NCBI GenBank assembly: GCA_029168955.1
Contig: JAPDOI010000136.1
Span: 62,001-126,000 of the forward strand
Length of the DNA stretch: 64,000 nucleotides
Direction: 5' to 3'
Source: Aplectana chamaeleonis
Lineage: Eukaryota; Nematoda; Chromadorea; Rhabditida; Cosmocercidae
In this document: positions 30,161 through 42,200 of the stretch, piece by piece
Layout of the letters: each line of letters starts with the position of its first letter
Position numbering within the stretch: the stretch's first letter is position 1
Notes under the pieces: model-generated
Databases searched by the model: none
Seen by the model: the letters and a program-made list of their open reading frames with translations, nothing else
What the model was told of the DNA's origin: nothing
Translations under genes and position numbers: made by a program

Positions 30161-31032
30161 GGGCACGCGTCCCGGTTAACCTTAGGGGGTGCATATTGGA
30201 CGTTGCAGAAAGGGCAAAGGGGGGTGCCTAAACCGGACACAAAAAAAACGAAGTGCGTGTTCTGTGGAATTTCAGGAGCAAAATACACGATTTTCTTCTG
30301 GTTTGTCATATCTTCTCAGCTTTTTAGGACGAACACAGAATTAAAATTATTGATAGATATGCAGTTTGTGTTCGCAATAATTCATAGTTGCTGTCGGAGC
30401 TTCTCATCAACAACTCTATGAATTAAAGATCATATATAACGTAAGCCGAATAAGGCTGTATAATCTCGGTCTACTACTCAAGAATACCGATACGACATAT
30501 ATAAGGTGTTTGATTGTTTTGATGAAGGAATAAACACTACTCTGTTATCTAGTAGCAAGTAAGGATTGATGTGGTGTAATGTTTCTTTGGTGTAACGTTC
30601 AGTGATTACCGTTGTGGTTACCGATTAGAAGCGAAGATACAAAGACAGCGCTCAGACGCGCTATCGTTCACGTTCAGAAAAGGATCAGCGAACTGCTGAA
30701 TTATGGCAGACTAAAAATAAAGATATCACGGTCAGTATAAAAACTAGCCAACGGAATTTCGTCTATGAGAATGACTTATGAAGAGAGCTGACTGTAAAAA
30801 TTGAAGACTGCAAGTTTCAGTGAAAGAAGCAAATAATCGTATCTTCCTACTTGAGAAGTCATCTGTACATAAAAACCCGAATTTTATCCAGCTTGAATGC
30901 CGCAATCCCTTAGAGAGTGGGCTCGCCGTGCGATATGGTGTTTGTCCGCAGCTACACAGCGCAAACTGGAGTGGACGCGCGCACGATAATCCTTTATAAT
31001 AATAAAAAACGGAGAAGAAATGGGTGCGCACA

Positions 31033-31340
31033 AAGAGGCACTCTCGGGAGGGCGTGACCCGGTTGGGCGGGGCGACTCCGCCCTTGGCGTGGACGAGATT
31101 GTCTCCAGAGTGCCTCTTCCGCGGTGCTTCGATTTGATTACTTCCTCACCGTATTTCTACACTATTCGCCTGTATTCCACTGAACTGTAAGGTTCTAGAA
31201 GCTGAGGAATTGATCTATTCAACACAATAACAATTCTTGATCCCAAATGCATTGATTTGCTAACTCACGAGAGTTTTCATGTTCCCATGCTGACATGAAA
31301 CCTTTCTTGACCAGCAATATGATGCTATTATACATTGCAT
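31033..31340 (+). repeat. Left arm of a ~300-bp inverted repeat
   Basis: 31033-31340 matches the reverse complement of 33640-33950. The outer 86 bp are themselves bounded by AAAGAGGCACTC and GAGTGCCTCTT and are GC-rich; the inner part is AT-rich and shares CCCAAATGCATTGATTTGCT and GAGAGTTTTCATGTTCCCAT. No matching TSD outside the arms. Confidence 0.8.
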
Positions 31341-33639
31341 TTTCAATTCCGCGGTGGTGATTTACGAAAAGGTGAATCTTTTTATCTGGTTTCCTTCTCT
31401 TCTCATCTCACCTAAACATAGAAATAGTTTATGAATCAAGATATAATCCCTGTTCGCGCAATATAGTGACCTTTGATGTTGTTCAATGCTTTAAATCTTT
31501 TCATTTTCGATTACGCCGCCTAGCACTTAGCCATAAATTTCTTTTGTCGAATATTAACATTATAATTTAAAAAGTGGCGGAGGCTCCAGAATCAATTAAA
31601 AAACAAACAGGCATCGCCCTAGCTTCCCAATCTGTCACCTAGATTTCCTATATGTTTATAAACATCCAAGGCTTTCTCGAAACAAGATAGTGTTTCTCAA
31701 TCTCTTCAATTCATCTGATTTTCATGCCTTCAATCGGAAAAAAAATCCAGATGTTCCGCTATCGTGTCGTCTATAGAAGACTTTTTAATCACCAAATATT
31801 ATGACCCTAACCAAAAAGGTCTTAGGTATATCCTATATTGTTGAAACCTTCTCAGGGAATTTCCTAGATTATTCGAGTGTTTACTAATCCGTCGTTAGCA
31901 TTTTTAGTCACAAATAAAAAATAAGACTAGGAATAGATTTTGAAAAGTCGGGTAAGTGCTGTAACATTTCTACGGATCATATACCTATGATTAATTTGAA
32001 GAAATTTAGTGAAATGAAGAAAATGAGAATTCGGATCTATTTTTCAAACCTCTGCTTGATCGGATCAGTTCCTGAAGTGTCTCAAAAAGCTGCTATAAAA
32101 ACTATAAAAACTGTCTATGATTCACGACTCAAATACAAAATTTACAAAAACAAAAAAAAAATCGAACAAAAACGTAGGTGAACATTCACATGATACAGAG
32201 TTCGTACTAGTTTCGCCATCCCATATTTCTTCCAGGTTTTTTTTTACATTTTCACTATGTATACCTTGAAGAAGGTATCCGTTTCTAACGAGGACTAAAA
32301 TGACTTTTTTTGGTTAAAAAAAATTCTTGCATCAATTCATATCGTTTTGTGTTTATTCTCGCAATAAAAATGATAGTACGACAAACGCCTAAAAAAGTGC
32401 ACAAGAGGAACAAAGTGTCAATTTTTTTTACCAATTTTTTAAAAATATTTTTTCAATATTTTTTTCAATTCAATTTCAATTTTTCAACAAAGAAGCGCGC
32501 TTCGCTTTTTTTCAGCCTTAATTTGGATTGAGTTTCTACCTCAAAATCTAATCGTTTTTGTAGTCATTTAACCAGGGCAATGATGCCTATTTTGATTTAC
32601 ACACATATATTCTCAGCCTTTGCATTCACCCTAATGATTTTGGCTCATATCGGTCGACATTTCCTCCATTCGATCGCTAATGACCCAGCATAGCCAATGG
32701 ACATAACAGATTCGAAGACAAGCGACCCAGGATCGTAAACCAGTCCCAGTGGCAATGTAAGCAGCAGGGTCGACAGAGTAGAGGTATCGGTTGATATCAA
32801 CGAGGGTTTATTAGATTGAGTACGTAGGCTGAGAACACAATTATGGAAAAAAGACATTGTTTCCTTAAGTGAATAACAAAACAAAAGTCAACGAGATAAA
32901 TAGGTGTTTTGTTGCTGGAGGAAAACTTAATAGCATAAGACATCAATGAATAAAAAAAACATGAAAAATCACACCAACATCACTAAAATTCAAGAATTTC
33001 ATTGCCGAAGTGATTTTTCGTCATTTTTGTTTGTGTCCTATCTGATCATGTGAAAAATGTATTGAACAATAAAGTTGAAATTTCATTACCACTTTTTGAC
33101 ATCATTCCAAACCCTAACAAAATTTTACTACGCATAATTTTTGTTTAGTAAATTTAGTTCAGAATTTGTTTACCCTACAACAGTTTGTGAACTGATCCTC
33201 AGAAGAAAAAAATAAATAAAATGAAGCTCCAGTTCAGCACGTACTCGGTCATATCATCTCATCCGTACATTAAATTATTTCGCATACGATACACACGAAG
33301 GAAACAATGCAGAGGCTATAAACAACCCACTTTCATATAAATTCGTTGCGAAAACGAAGCGAGTGAAAGCAAGAAAAAAATTAAGAATTTATTCTCAACA
33401 TCGGCTCTTTGTTTCGTGAGCAAGAAGAGTTAGCTTGAAAATTGAAATTCTACATTGAAGATTAGATAGCCTTACCGTCTTAACATAATTTTGAACTCGA
33501 ACATCTTGTGTGAATTAGCCAAGGCTTCATTGGATAGTTTCTTTGAATATAATAAAAAATTTAGAAAAAAAATGAGTGGAAGCCAGACGACCCACTTTGG
33601 AATCCAGTAGATGGTTGTAGAAGTAGGATAAACGGATAT
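31341..33639. other. AT-rich interior of the inverted repeat, no gene recognised
   Basis: Strongly AT-rich with poly-A and poly-T runs. Only short open frames; none has a recognisable domain or consistent splicing. If the flanking arms are TIRs this is the body of a non-autonomous element. Confidence 0.5.
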
Positions 33640-33950
33640 TAGCATGATATTGCTGGTCAAGAAAAGTCTCATGCTAACATGGGAACATGAAAACTCTCGT
33701 GAGCTAGCAAATCAATGCATTTGGGATCAGCGTTTGTCGGAAGGATTGCCATTGGGGTTGAATAGAGCAGTTGATCAGCTTCTATTCCCTTACAGTCCAG
33801 TGGAATAGACGTGGATAGTATAGGGAATACAGTGAGGACAAAAGCAAATCGCAGAGCTCGTGAAAGAGGCACTCAGGAGGCAATCTCGTCCGCGCCGAGG
33901 GCGGAGTCGCCCCGCCCAACTGAGACACGCCCACCCGGGAGTGCCTCTTT
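33640..33950 (-). repeat. Right arm of the ~300-bp inverted repeat
   Basis: Reverse-complement partner of 31033-31340. Its minus-strand frame (33872-33669) is open for 67 codons and has a signal-like start, but begins at GTG, ends at the arm and is broken in the partner copy, so I do not call it a gene. Confidence 0.8.
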
Positions 33951-34185
33951 ACCTATCCCCAGAAGAAATCCTTTGTCGGTGGTACATGTCGAACAGGGCA
34001 ATCTAAGCGGGACCACACGTGTGTTGTGCCCAAACTCGTCCACTCCATTTTCCACCCATCAAAACTACGACAGGCATGAATTTCTCCAGTTTCCAGAAAG
34101 CAGTAGTGCTCAAAGGTCTAATAGGATACCAGCCCACGCAGAAACTGAGTTTTAAACAGCAAATCACGAATATCTGTGAGTAAAG

Positions 34186-34224
34186 AGACGAGGCATGGAC
34201 GAGTTTATCGTCCATGCCTCGTCT
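34186..34224. repeat. Perfect 17-bp hairpin
   Basis: AGACGAGGCATGGACGA, loop GTTTA, then its exact complement. Isolated, with no flanking U-run that would make a bacterial-type terminator relevant. 33951-34185 and 34225-34612 show nothing else. Confidence 0.9.
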
Positions 34225-34612
34225 GTGTTTTGGCAGTAGAGCGCGCCATTAACGAAGACCGCCGCAACAGCACATTTTTTTTGTTTTTTTTTGTCATTTT
34301 TGTCATCTCTTTCTCGCTCTGGTGTCATCACATTTCACCTGGCCTTAAAGAGGTCTAATTTCTCCGGCGCCCCTTATATTGATGATGGATTAGGGGGTTG
34401 ACAGAAATTTTCGAATCTTTTGTGCAATTCTGCGTTCCATTTACGGAAAACTAATGGAAAGAAGACGGTTATCAATGTTCGATGAAAACATTCTATTAGA
34501 GGCACAGAACAGGGCTGCACGTGAATTTAACTGTGGAAGTATTAACCTCAAAGCTCATCAGGTTTTTATCACTAATGTGATTGAATGAATAGAATCGTAT
34601 CATTTTTTTAAA

Positions 34613-34690
34613 GAAAATCCTCCAGTAAACTCCAAATACCGTGCGGTACCGATTGCCACGATAGCCGTAAAATGGCGTGTGTGATGGTGT
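34613..34690 (+). repeat. Repeat with ATACCGTGCGGTA core; inverted partner at 38865-38948
   Basis: AAATACCGTGCGGTACCGAT-TGCCACGATAGCCGTAAAAT matches, in reverse complement, the segment at 38865-38948 over about 60-70 bp. The pair brackets both 9-bp-TSD elements and the small satellite block. Confidence 0.7.
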
Positions 34691-34746
34691 AGATGCAGAA
34701 TCCATGGTAACAGCGACGCCTATTTTATTGATTAGCTGCGGAAATC

Positions 34747-35898
34747 ACAAAACGTTTTTTAGCAGCCGGGATTATGTGTTACCGTAACCCCATTCGCCGT
34801 GGAGCGCGTCATGATATCATCGAGCGCCAGCGTCACACTAGGGGGTATTTTAGACTGAGATCAGCTACAGGGAGTGTTTTTGTTTTGAAACTGAGGGTAT
34901 TTATGATCTACATTGTATTCTTAGGTATTTATAGTGCATTTCAGTGTTTTTCTTGCTTGTATCTCTTCACTTAAAAAGCTGTGTTCTTTTGAATTGCTTG
35001 CTGGCCCATCGTTTCTTATTTTCTAGGGGTCCATCTCGTCAGCAGCTGATTGTTGGGCCCAAGATAAATGACAGGTGTGGATGTTGAGACGAAAAATTGA
35101 TATTGCTTAGCAGTAACGGTAGGCACGATACCGGACTAATTCAAACGATGACTACCTTACCAAAAATGTGAATGCGTGCAGCACTAGAAAAACGAGCTTG
35201 CTGAAAATCTTTCACAGTCATAGTTTCTATTGCAGACCAAACTTTCTTATCAAACAAAGGTTCGGATGTGGTGTTAAAATGCAGCTGCACCCGGACCACG
35301 AAACTTGTAAGCAGATGTAGGGAGGAGAATATTCCGATTAAGCATATGACCGGGCATTCCTTATTGTGGTGAGAACTCGACATTCGGGAAGCATGTTCTT
35401 GTGATGAGATATGCGATCGTGAATGGTCAATCGTAGTGAACGTATGTACGACTTCTCTGTCATGATGCAGTTCTTTTTCAGTCACGAAGAGTGAAAAGTA
35501 GTGACTAGAGGTAGCGGAAAAAATCACTACAGCATTGACATGTTAAAAACAACTGCGTTTACATGAAAGAAGGTATCAGCCATATGTGTTTATTAAGGTG
35601 CACCTAGATATAGCACATAGATATCGTGAGAAACAGAATAGTGTACCGAAGGAGTGAAGTTGCGATCGAATTCCCTATCTGAGCGACACATATAAAGACC
35701 TCGACTGATGTGAAAATTGTGATGTTGAACAATGTAGATGATAAATACCCTCAGTTTCAAAACAGAAACACTCCCCGTGGCTGATCTCAGTCTAAAATAC
35801 CCCCTAGTGTGACGCTGGCGCTCGATGATATCATGACGCGCTCCACGGCGAATGGGGTTACGGTAACACAGAATCCCGGCTGCTAAAAAACGTTTTGT
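34747..35898. mobile_element. Mutator-like non-autonomous element, 1.15 kb, 9-bp TSD
   Basis: Ends ACAAAACGTTTTTTAGCAGC at 34747 and the complement at 35898, with TIRs alignable for about 170 bp (to roughly 34917 and 35728). The nonamer GCGGAAATC is present directly outside both ends, at 34738-34746 and 35899-35907. TIR identity is high, with a handful of substitutions. The ~810-bp interior has no recognisable gene. Family assignment from TIR length and TSD size is inference. Confidence 0.85.
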
Positions 35899-36190
35899 GC
35901 GGAAATCTTGAAAAACTTTCACGTCTCCTTCGGAAAGCGGTAATTTCAGGTAGAAATGTTCATGAAAGTGGCAGTGAAATGTGACTGAGAGTTGATAAGG
36001 GTACTGGCTTGGTAATTGAAGGGATTTTGGGTAATCAGACAAGAATTTCAACCTCGTTTGTTATCTATTCACTCTGACTATAAGGCTGCTCGGTTTCATT
36101 TCTTCGAACAGAGTTTTGACCAACAGTAAGATCGGCCCACACCCGAAGTTTTCCTTCCTTGCCGATTTTTGGTTTTCGATGTTTTTTTTT

Positions 36191-36232
36191 CCGAATCGCA
36201 GCCAACACTAAAATCAACCTCCACCCGGGGAT
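36191..36232 (+). repeat. Partial satellite-type monomer at left edge of a TIR element
   Basis: CCGAATCGCAGCCAACACTA-AAATCAACCTCCACCCGGGGAT matches the middle of the ~113-bp units at 38446-38730. The rest of the monomer is found beyond 38437, so this is one monomer split by the 36233-38436 element. Confidence 0.75.
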
Positions 36233-38436
36233 GGCTCATGCCGTTTAGACAGGTGGAACAAAATGCACAGCCGTCAAATATATTGCGTCGTGTGCAACTG
36301 CACACCATGCTCACACTTTACGCGCAAATATTAAAAAATCGCTCCTTCAGTCGAAATTAGAGTTTTGGGCGCAAAGTTATGTTAATCAGCGGTATTGCTC
36401 CTGTAAAAGCATGTCAGGCTGGTTCGGCGACATTTACAAGCGTTCAGCTTATTTTGGAAGTGAAAACTTCCAGTGGAGGACCGAAAAGTCGATCTTATTT
36501 CCCTACTCAATCGTTGATAAAGTTCATATTTCCGGCTTGGAGTCCATGTTTTCACCAATCCTTCTTCATGGCGGATTTTTTCTACCTTCTTGTACTAGCA
36601 GTTACGATTCAGGATACAACGAGCTTGCAAGACACTTTATTAGATTGCGTTATTACAAAATTTAGTCACCTATCTCTGAAAAATCAAAAAGCTATGCCAC
36701 ACCTAACTATCAGTGCGGGATCCCATATCAAATGATTGTGAGAGTTCAAAAGAATTACATTGGGTAAGCAAACTGACAAACATGGAAAATGAAAGGCTGG
36801 ACGTGAATATAGTTGATCAAGGCACAAAGTAAGAAAAACTAGAAGAAAATACAATAACTAAATACGAAACTGATTTACACGATGGAGAAGTATGAAGAAT
36901 AAAACATTTGTGAAAAGGGTAATAGCGTTTTCCAGTTGCGCCGATTGTTGGCTGAGCGTTCATTTATATCAATGAAGGGGTTCAAGAAGCGTTTAACACG
37001 AATGTGTCAGATTTGACTTAATACTACTCAGTGGGGGTTATCTGGTGTGCTGATCACGAATATTAAAAGCACTCTGTCGGGGGAAAATTGAGAGCGACAC
37101 ACGACTTCCGACTATTTGCGGAATTCTACTATTGATGTGGCTCAAACTCTTCCTCTGAGGGTTTCTTGGAGTGCTGAACACGAATCCGAGGTCTATTTTT
37201 TGACAGAATACGGTATGTTACGGTGGGTATACGGTAGGCTGGTCAAAGTCTCAGATTTAATTCAAAAGTTCTATGCCGGGATTATTCGGTGTGCTGAATA
37301 TGAATTTGATGTTTATTTGTCGATTTTCGGATTATTAAGGTATGTTTTGCCCCCTATGTAGCATGGCGCATACCGTAACCTACATTAAACCTCAGAATTC
37401 CGACAAACGGACCAAAGAATCGTGTTTGGTACCCTATATTACCTCTGGCATACAAGTTTGGAGCGTAATTCGGAATTTTTTCCAAAACACCCAAAAAATC
37501 CGTGATGGGGTACCCTTACCCGCTGCGAGGCTTTCGAAAACGCCCATAACTTTTTCAGAGTGAGTCTAGGCAGCTGCGAAGGACATATTCGGACTCCACG
37601 TCCGAAAATGGTTCTAGAAAGTACATTTCATGACTAGAAGGATTCCCCTTGTTAGATGACTTGAATAGCTAGTAAGCTGCAGTATCTCATATTTCTTCTT
37701 CATACGCTTTCAAAATGCAAGAGTATGTAGGTTCCCACAATCGTGCAAAAATAAGAGCAGCGTTCTTTTTATTTTTGATATTGACTATAAATATTATTAT
37801 AGTAAAGCGCTACCACTGCTCTCATTGATCGTGATATTGCCGGAAACACCTTGAATCGGTGTCATATTTTACAGTATAATTATCGCCAATGTTGTTTTAG
37901 TCGGAGTAAGACAACAATCTAATGAAATCGATCCCATATATGCATCAAATATGTTGAGATGCTTTACCTAGCGACTGTAGCAAAAGGGACTACATGTACA
38001 AAAACGTAGAAAAAACCGTCATAGAAAAGGTTTGGTGCAAATAAGGCTGCCGAAACTCTGCGAAAACCCTTCTTGCCTTTTCAACCTTCTCAGATGTACA
38101 ACTAAAAGCTACACAACAAAATGATTGACTCAAGGCAGGAAATATGAACGTCATCAGCGGCTTAATATTGAAATAAGATCGACTATCCTGTCTTCCATTG
38201 GGAGTTTTCGCTTCCAAATTGAGCTAAACGCTTGTAAATGTCGCCGAACTAGCCTGTTACGCTTTTACAGGCGAAATACCGCTGGTTAACGTAACTTTTC
38301 GCCCAAAGCACATTTCAATGAATGGAGCGATTTTTGCATATTTGCGCGTAAAGTGTGAGCATGATGTGCAGTTGCACACGCCACAATATATTTGACGGCT
38401 GTGCATTTTGTTCCACGTGTCTAAACGGCATGAGCC
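36233..38436. mobile_element. Mutator-like element, 2.2 kb, inserted in a satellite-type monomer
   Basis: TIRs start GGCTCATGCCGTTTAGACA and stay alignable for about 400-470 bp (to roughly 36700 and 37930). CCCGGGGAT is duplicated at 36224-36232 and 38437-38445. The neighbouring intact monomer reads CACCCGGGGATTACCTCC at 38661-38678, which is the unoccupied target with a single nonamer. The interior holds a 3-unit tandem repeat (37030-37360) but no recognisable transposase. Confidence 0.88.
37030..37360 (+). repeat. Three diverged ~122-127-bp tandem units inside the TIR element
   Basis: GGTTATCTGGTGTGCTGATCACGAATAT, GGTTTCTTGGAGTGCTGAACACGAATCC and GGATTATTCGGTGTGCTGAATATGAATT start near 37036, 37159 and 37280. 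Each is followed by a poorly conserved region with TATTTxTCGAC. No coding support. Confidence 0.6.
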
Positions 38437-38445
38437 CCCGGGGAT

Positions 38446-38730
38446 TACCTCCTTTGCCTAACGGTGCAGCCGAAGGCTGCACCGTCCATCCAGGGTCTCA
38501 AATGATTTAAACCACTCCGAATTGCAGCCAACACGAAAATCAGCCTCCACCCGGAGATTACCTCCCTTGCCTGACGGTGTAGCCGAAGGCTGCAACGTCC
38601 ATCCAGGGTCTCAAGTGATTTAGACCACTCCGAATTGCAGCCAACACGAAAATCAGCCCCCACCCGGGGATTACCTCCCTTGCCTGACGGTGCAGCCGAA
38701 GGCTGCACCGTCCACTCTGGGTTTCAAGTA
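38446..38730 (+). repeat. Tandem block of ~113-bp units related to the main satellite
   Basis: The unit start ACGGTG(C/T)AGCCGAAGGCTGCA occurs at 38461, 38574 and 38687, a 113-bp period. Units share with the main array the GGTGCAGCC-N3-GGCTGCA dyad, CGTCCA, TGATTT, CCACTCCGAA and CCTCCACCC...CTCCC in the same order, but are clearly diverged from it. Confidence 0.85.
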
Positions 38731-39299
38731 ATTTCAACCTGATATCTCTATTCTTGCTTCCGCGGTTGCACCGATAATCCCTTTTCCACCGCCAAACAAC
38801 CGTTCCTATGTGATTATTTATTGAGAATGCGGTTGCACTGGAATTACAGGCGTGATTCCCGGTGTGAGTTGTGTAATTGCACCATACACTATATTTTACG
38901 GCTATCGTGGCAATTTGTACCGCACGGTATTTTTCGTCTAGTAAATCCTCCACCACAGTTTGTTGAAAAACATGTTCTGTACTTTTCTATCGACTGACGC
39001 AGCTATGGAATTCTTAGGAATAGGGTAAATTTATTCCCACAATAAAGTCGTTGAATGATTGAACGAATGAATGTTGGCAACACTTTTTTGCCGTTTCTCT
39101 CATATATATGTTTCTCTGTGATGTTCTGTCTGGGTTAAATATATACTATCTTTCGAAGGACTCTGAATGTCGGTTCGATGTGGACACCGCGATTGACAAG
39201 TGAGCTATCCTTTTTATTGAGTTCCTCTAATCAGCTTTTTAATGGTTTTTTTTTGGCTAGAATATTTTGAGGGAATCTCGTTTTCTAGATAGTTAGAGT
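38731..39299. other. Junction between satellite-like block and main array
   Basis: Unique-looking sequence containing the inverted repeat partner at 38865-38948. No gene recognised. Confidence 0.5.
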
Positions 39300-42200
39300 T
39301 CAAGGCCATGCCGCAGGCTGCATCGTCCAAATAGAGTTTAAACTGATTTCCACTCCCGAAATACCCGGTACACGACAGATTTAGCCTCCACGCAGGGAAT
39401 TTCCTCCCCTGAGCGGCGGTGCAGGCGCAGGCTGCATCGTCCAAATGGAGTGTAAACTGATTTACACTCCCGAAATACCCGATACACGACAGATTTAGGC
39501 TCCACGCAGGGGATTTTCTCCCCTGAGCGACGGTGCAGCCGCAGGCTGCATCGTCCAAATAGAGCTTAAACTGATTTCCACTCCCGAAATACCCGATACA
39601 CGACAGATTTAGGCTCCACGCAGGGGATTTCCTCCCCTGAGCGACGGTGCAGCCGCAGGCTGCATCGTCCAAATAGAGTTTAAACTGATTTCCACTCCCG
39701 AAATACCCGATACACGACAGATTTAGCCTCCACGCAGGGTATTTTCTCCCCTGAGTGACGGTGCAGCCGCAGGCTGCATCGTCCAAATAGAGTTTAAACT
39801 GATTTCCACTTCCGAAATACCCGATACACGACAGATTTAGCCTCCACGCAGGGTATTTTCTCCCCTGAGTGACGGTGCAGCCGCAGGCTGCATCGTCCAA
39901 ATAGAGCTTAAACTGATTTCCACTCCCGAAATACCCGATACACGACAGATTTAGGCTCCACGCAGGGGATTTTCTCCCCTGAGCGACGGTGCAGCCGCAG
40001 GCTGCATCGTCCAAATAGAGCTTAAACTGATTTCCACTCCCGAAATACCCGATACACGACAGATTTAGGCTCCACGCAGGGGATTTTCTCCCCTGAATGA
40101 CGGTGCAGCCGCAGGCTGCATCGTCCAAATAGAGTTTAAACTGATTTCCACTGCCGAAATACCCGACACACGACAGATTTAGCCTCCACCCAGGGTATTT
40201 TCTCCCCTGAGCGACGGTACAGCCGCAGGCTGCATCGTCCAAATAGAGTTTAAACTGATTTCCACTCCCGAAATACCCGACACACGACAGATTTAGCCTC
40301 CACCCAGGGTATTTTCTCCCCTGAGCGACGGTGCAGCCGCAGGCTGCATCGTCCAAATAGAGTTTAAACTGATTTCCACTTCCGAAATACCCGATACACG
40401 ACAGATTTAGCCTCCACGCAGGGGATTTCCTCCCCTGAGCGACGGTGCAGCCGCAGGCTGCATCGTCCAAATAGAGCTTAAACTGATTTCCACTCCCGAA
40501 ATACCCGATACACGACAGATTTAGGCTCCACGCAAGGGATTTCCTCCCCTGAGCGGCGGTGCAGCCGCAGGCTGCATCGTCCAAATAGAGTTTAAACTGA
40601 TTTCCACTCCCGAAATACCCGATACACGACAGATTTAGCCTCCACGCAGGGTATTTTCTCCCCTGAGCGACGGTGCAGCCGCAGGCTGCATCGTCCAAAT
40701 AGAGTTTAAACTGATTTCCACTCCCGAAATACCCGACACATGACAGATTTAGCCTCCACCCACGGTATTTTCTCCCCTTAGCGGCGGTGCAGCCGCAGGC
40801 TGCATCGTCCAAATGGAGCTTAAACTGATTTCCACTCCCGAAATACCCGACACACGACAGATTTAGCCTCCACCCAGGGTATTTTCTCCCCTGAGCGACG
40901 GTGCAGCCGCAGGCTGCATCGTCCAAATAAGTTTAAACTGATTTCCACTCCCCGAAATACCCGATACACGACAGATTTAGCCTCCACGCAGGGTATTTTC
41001 TCCCCTTAGCGGCGGTGCAGCCGCAGGCTGCATCGTCAAATAGAGTTTAAACTGATTTCCACTCCCGAAATACCCGATACACGACAGATTTAGCCTTCAC
41101 GCAGGATTTTCTCCCTGAGCGGCGGTGCAGCCGCAGGCTGCATCGTCCAAATGGAGTTTAAACTGATTTCCACTCCCGAAATACCCGATACACGACAGAT
41201 TTAGCCTTCACGCAGGGTATTTTCTCCCCTTAGCGGCGGTGCAGCCGCAGGCTGCATCGTCCAAATAGAGTTTAAACTGATTTCCACTCCCGAAATACCC
41301 GATACACGACAGATTTAGGCTCCACGCAGGGGATTTTCTCCCCTGAGCGACGGTGCAGCCGCAGGCTGCATCGTCCAAATAGAGTTCAAACTGATTTCCA
41401 CTCCCGAAATACCCGATACACGACAGATTTAGCCTCCACCCAGGGTATTTTCTCCCCTGAGCGACGGTGCAGCCGCAGGCTGCATCGTCCAAATAGAGTT
41501 CAAACTGATTTCCACTCCCGAAATACCCGATACACGACAGATTTAGCCTTCACGCAGGGGATTTCCTCCCCTTAGCGGCGGTGCAGCCGCAGGCTGCATC
41601 GTCCAAATAGAGTTTAAACTGATTTCCACTCCCGAAATACCCGACACACGACAGATTTAGCCTCCACCCACGGTATTTTCTCCCCTTAGCGGCGGTGCAG
41701 CCGCAGGCTGCATCGTCCAAATGGAGCTTAAACTGATTTCCACTCCCGAAATACCCGATACACGACAGATTTAGCCTCCACCCAGGGTATTTTCTCCCCT
41801 GAGCGACGGTGCAGCCGCAGGCTGCATCGTCCAAATAGAGTTCAAACTGATTTCCACTCCCGAAATACCCGATACACGACAGATTTAGCCTCCACGCAGG
41901 GTATTTTCTCCCCTGAGTGACGGTGCAGCCGCAGGCTGCATCGTCCAAATAGAGTTTAAACTGATTTCCACTCCCGAAATACCCGATACATGACAGATTT
42001 AGCCTCCACGCAGGGTATTTTCTCCCTGAGCGACGGTGCAGCCGCAGGCTGCATCGTCCAAATAAGTTTAAACTGATTTCCACTCCCGAAATACCCGACA
42101 CACGACAGATTTAGCCTCCACCCAGGGTATTTCCTCCCTGAGCGACGGTGCAGCCGCAGGCTGCATCGTCCAAATAGAGTTTAAACTGATTTCCACTGCC

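Noticed and set aside
33472..33872. Possible seven-transmembrane receptor exons on the minus strand
   Set aside because: Hydrophobic stretches exist, but frames are broken, start codons are non-ATG, no splice chain could be built, and part lies in the inverted repeat arm.
34186..34224. Rho-independent terminator
   Set aside because: The hairpin has no following T-run and the genome is eukaryotic.
39214..40926. 570-codon minus-strand open frame as a repetitive-protein gene
   Set aside because: It has no ATG in frame, is made only of satellite monomers, shows replacement differences between units and breaks up in the rest of the array.
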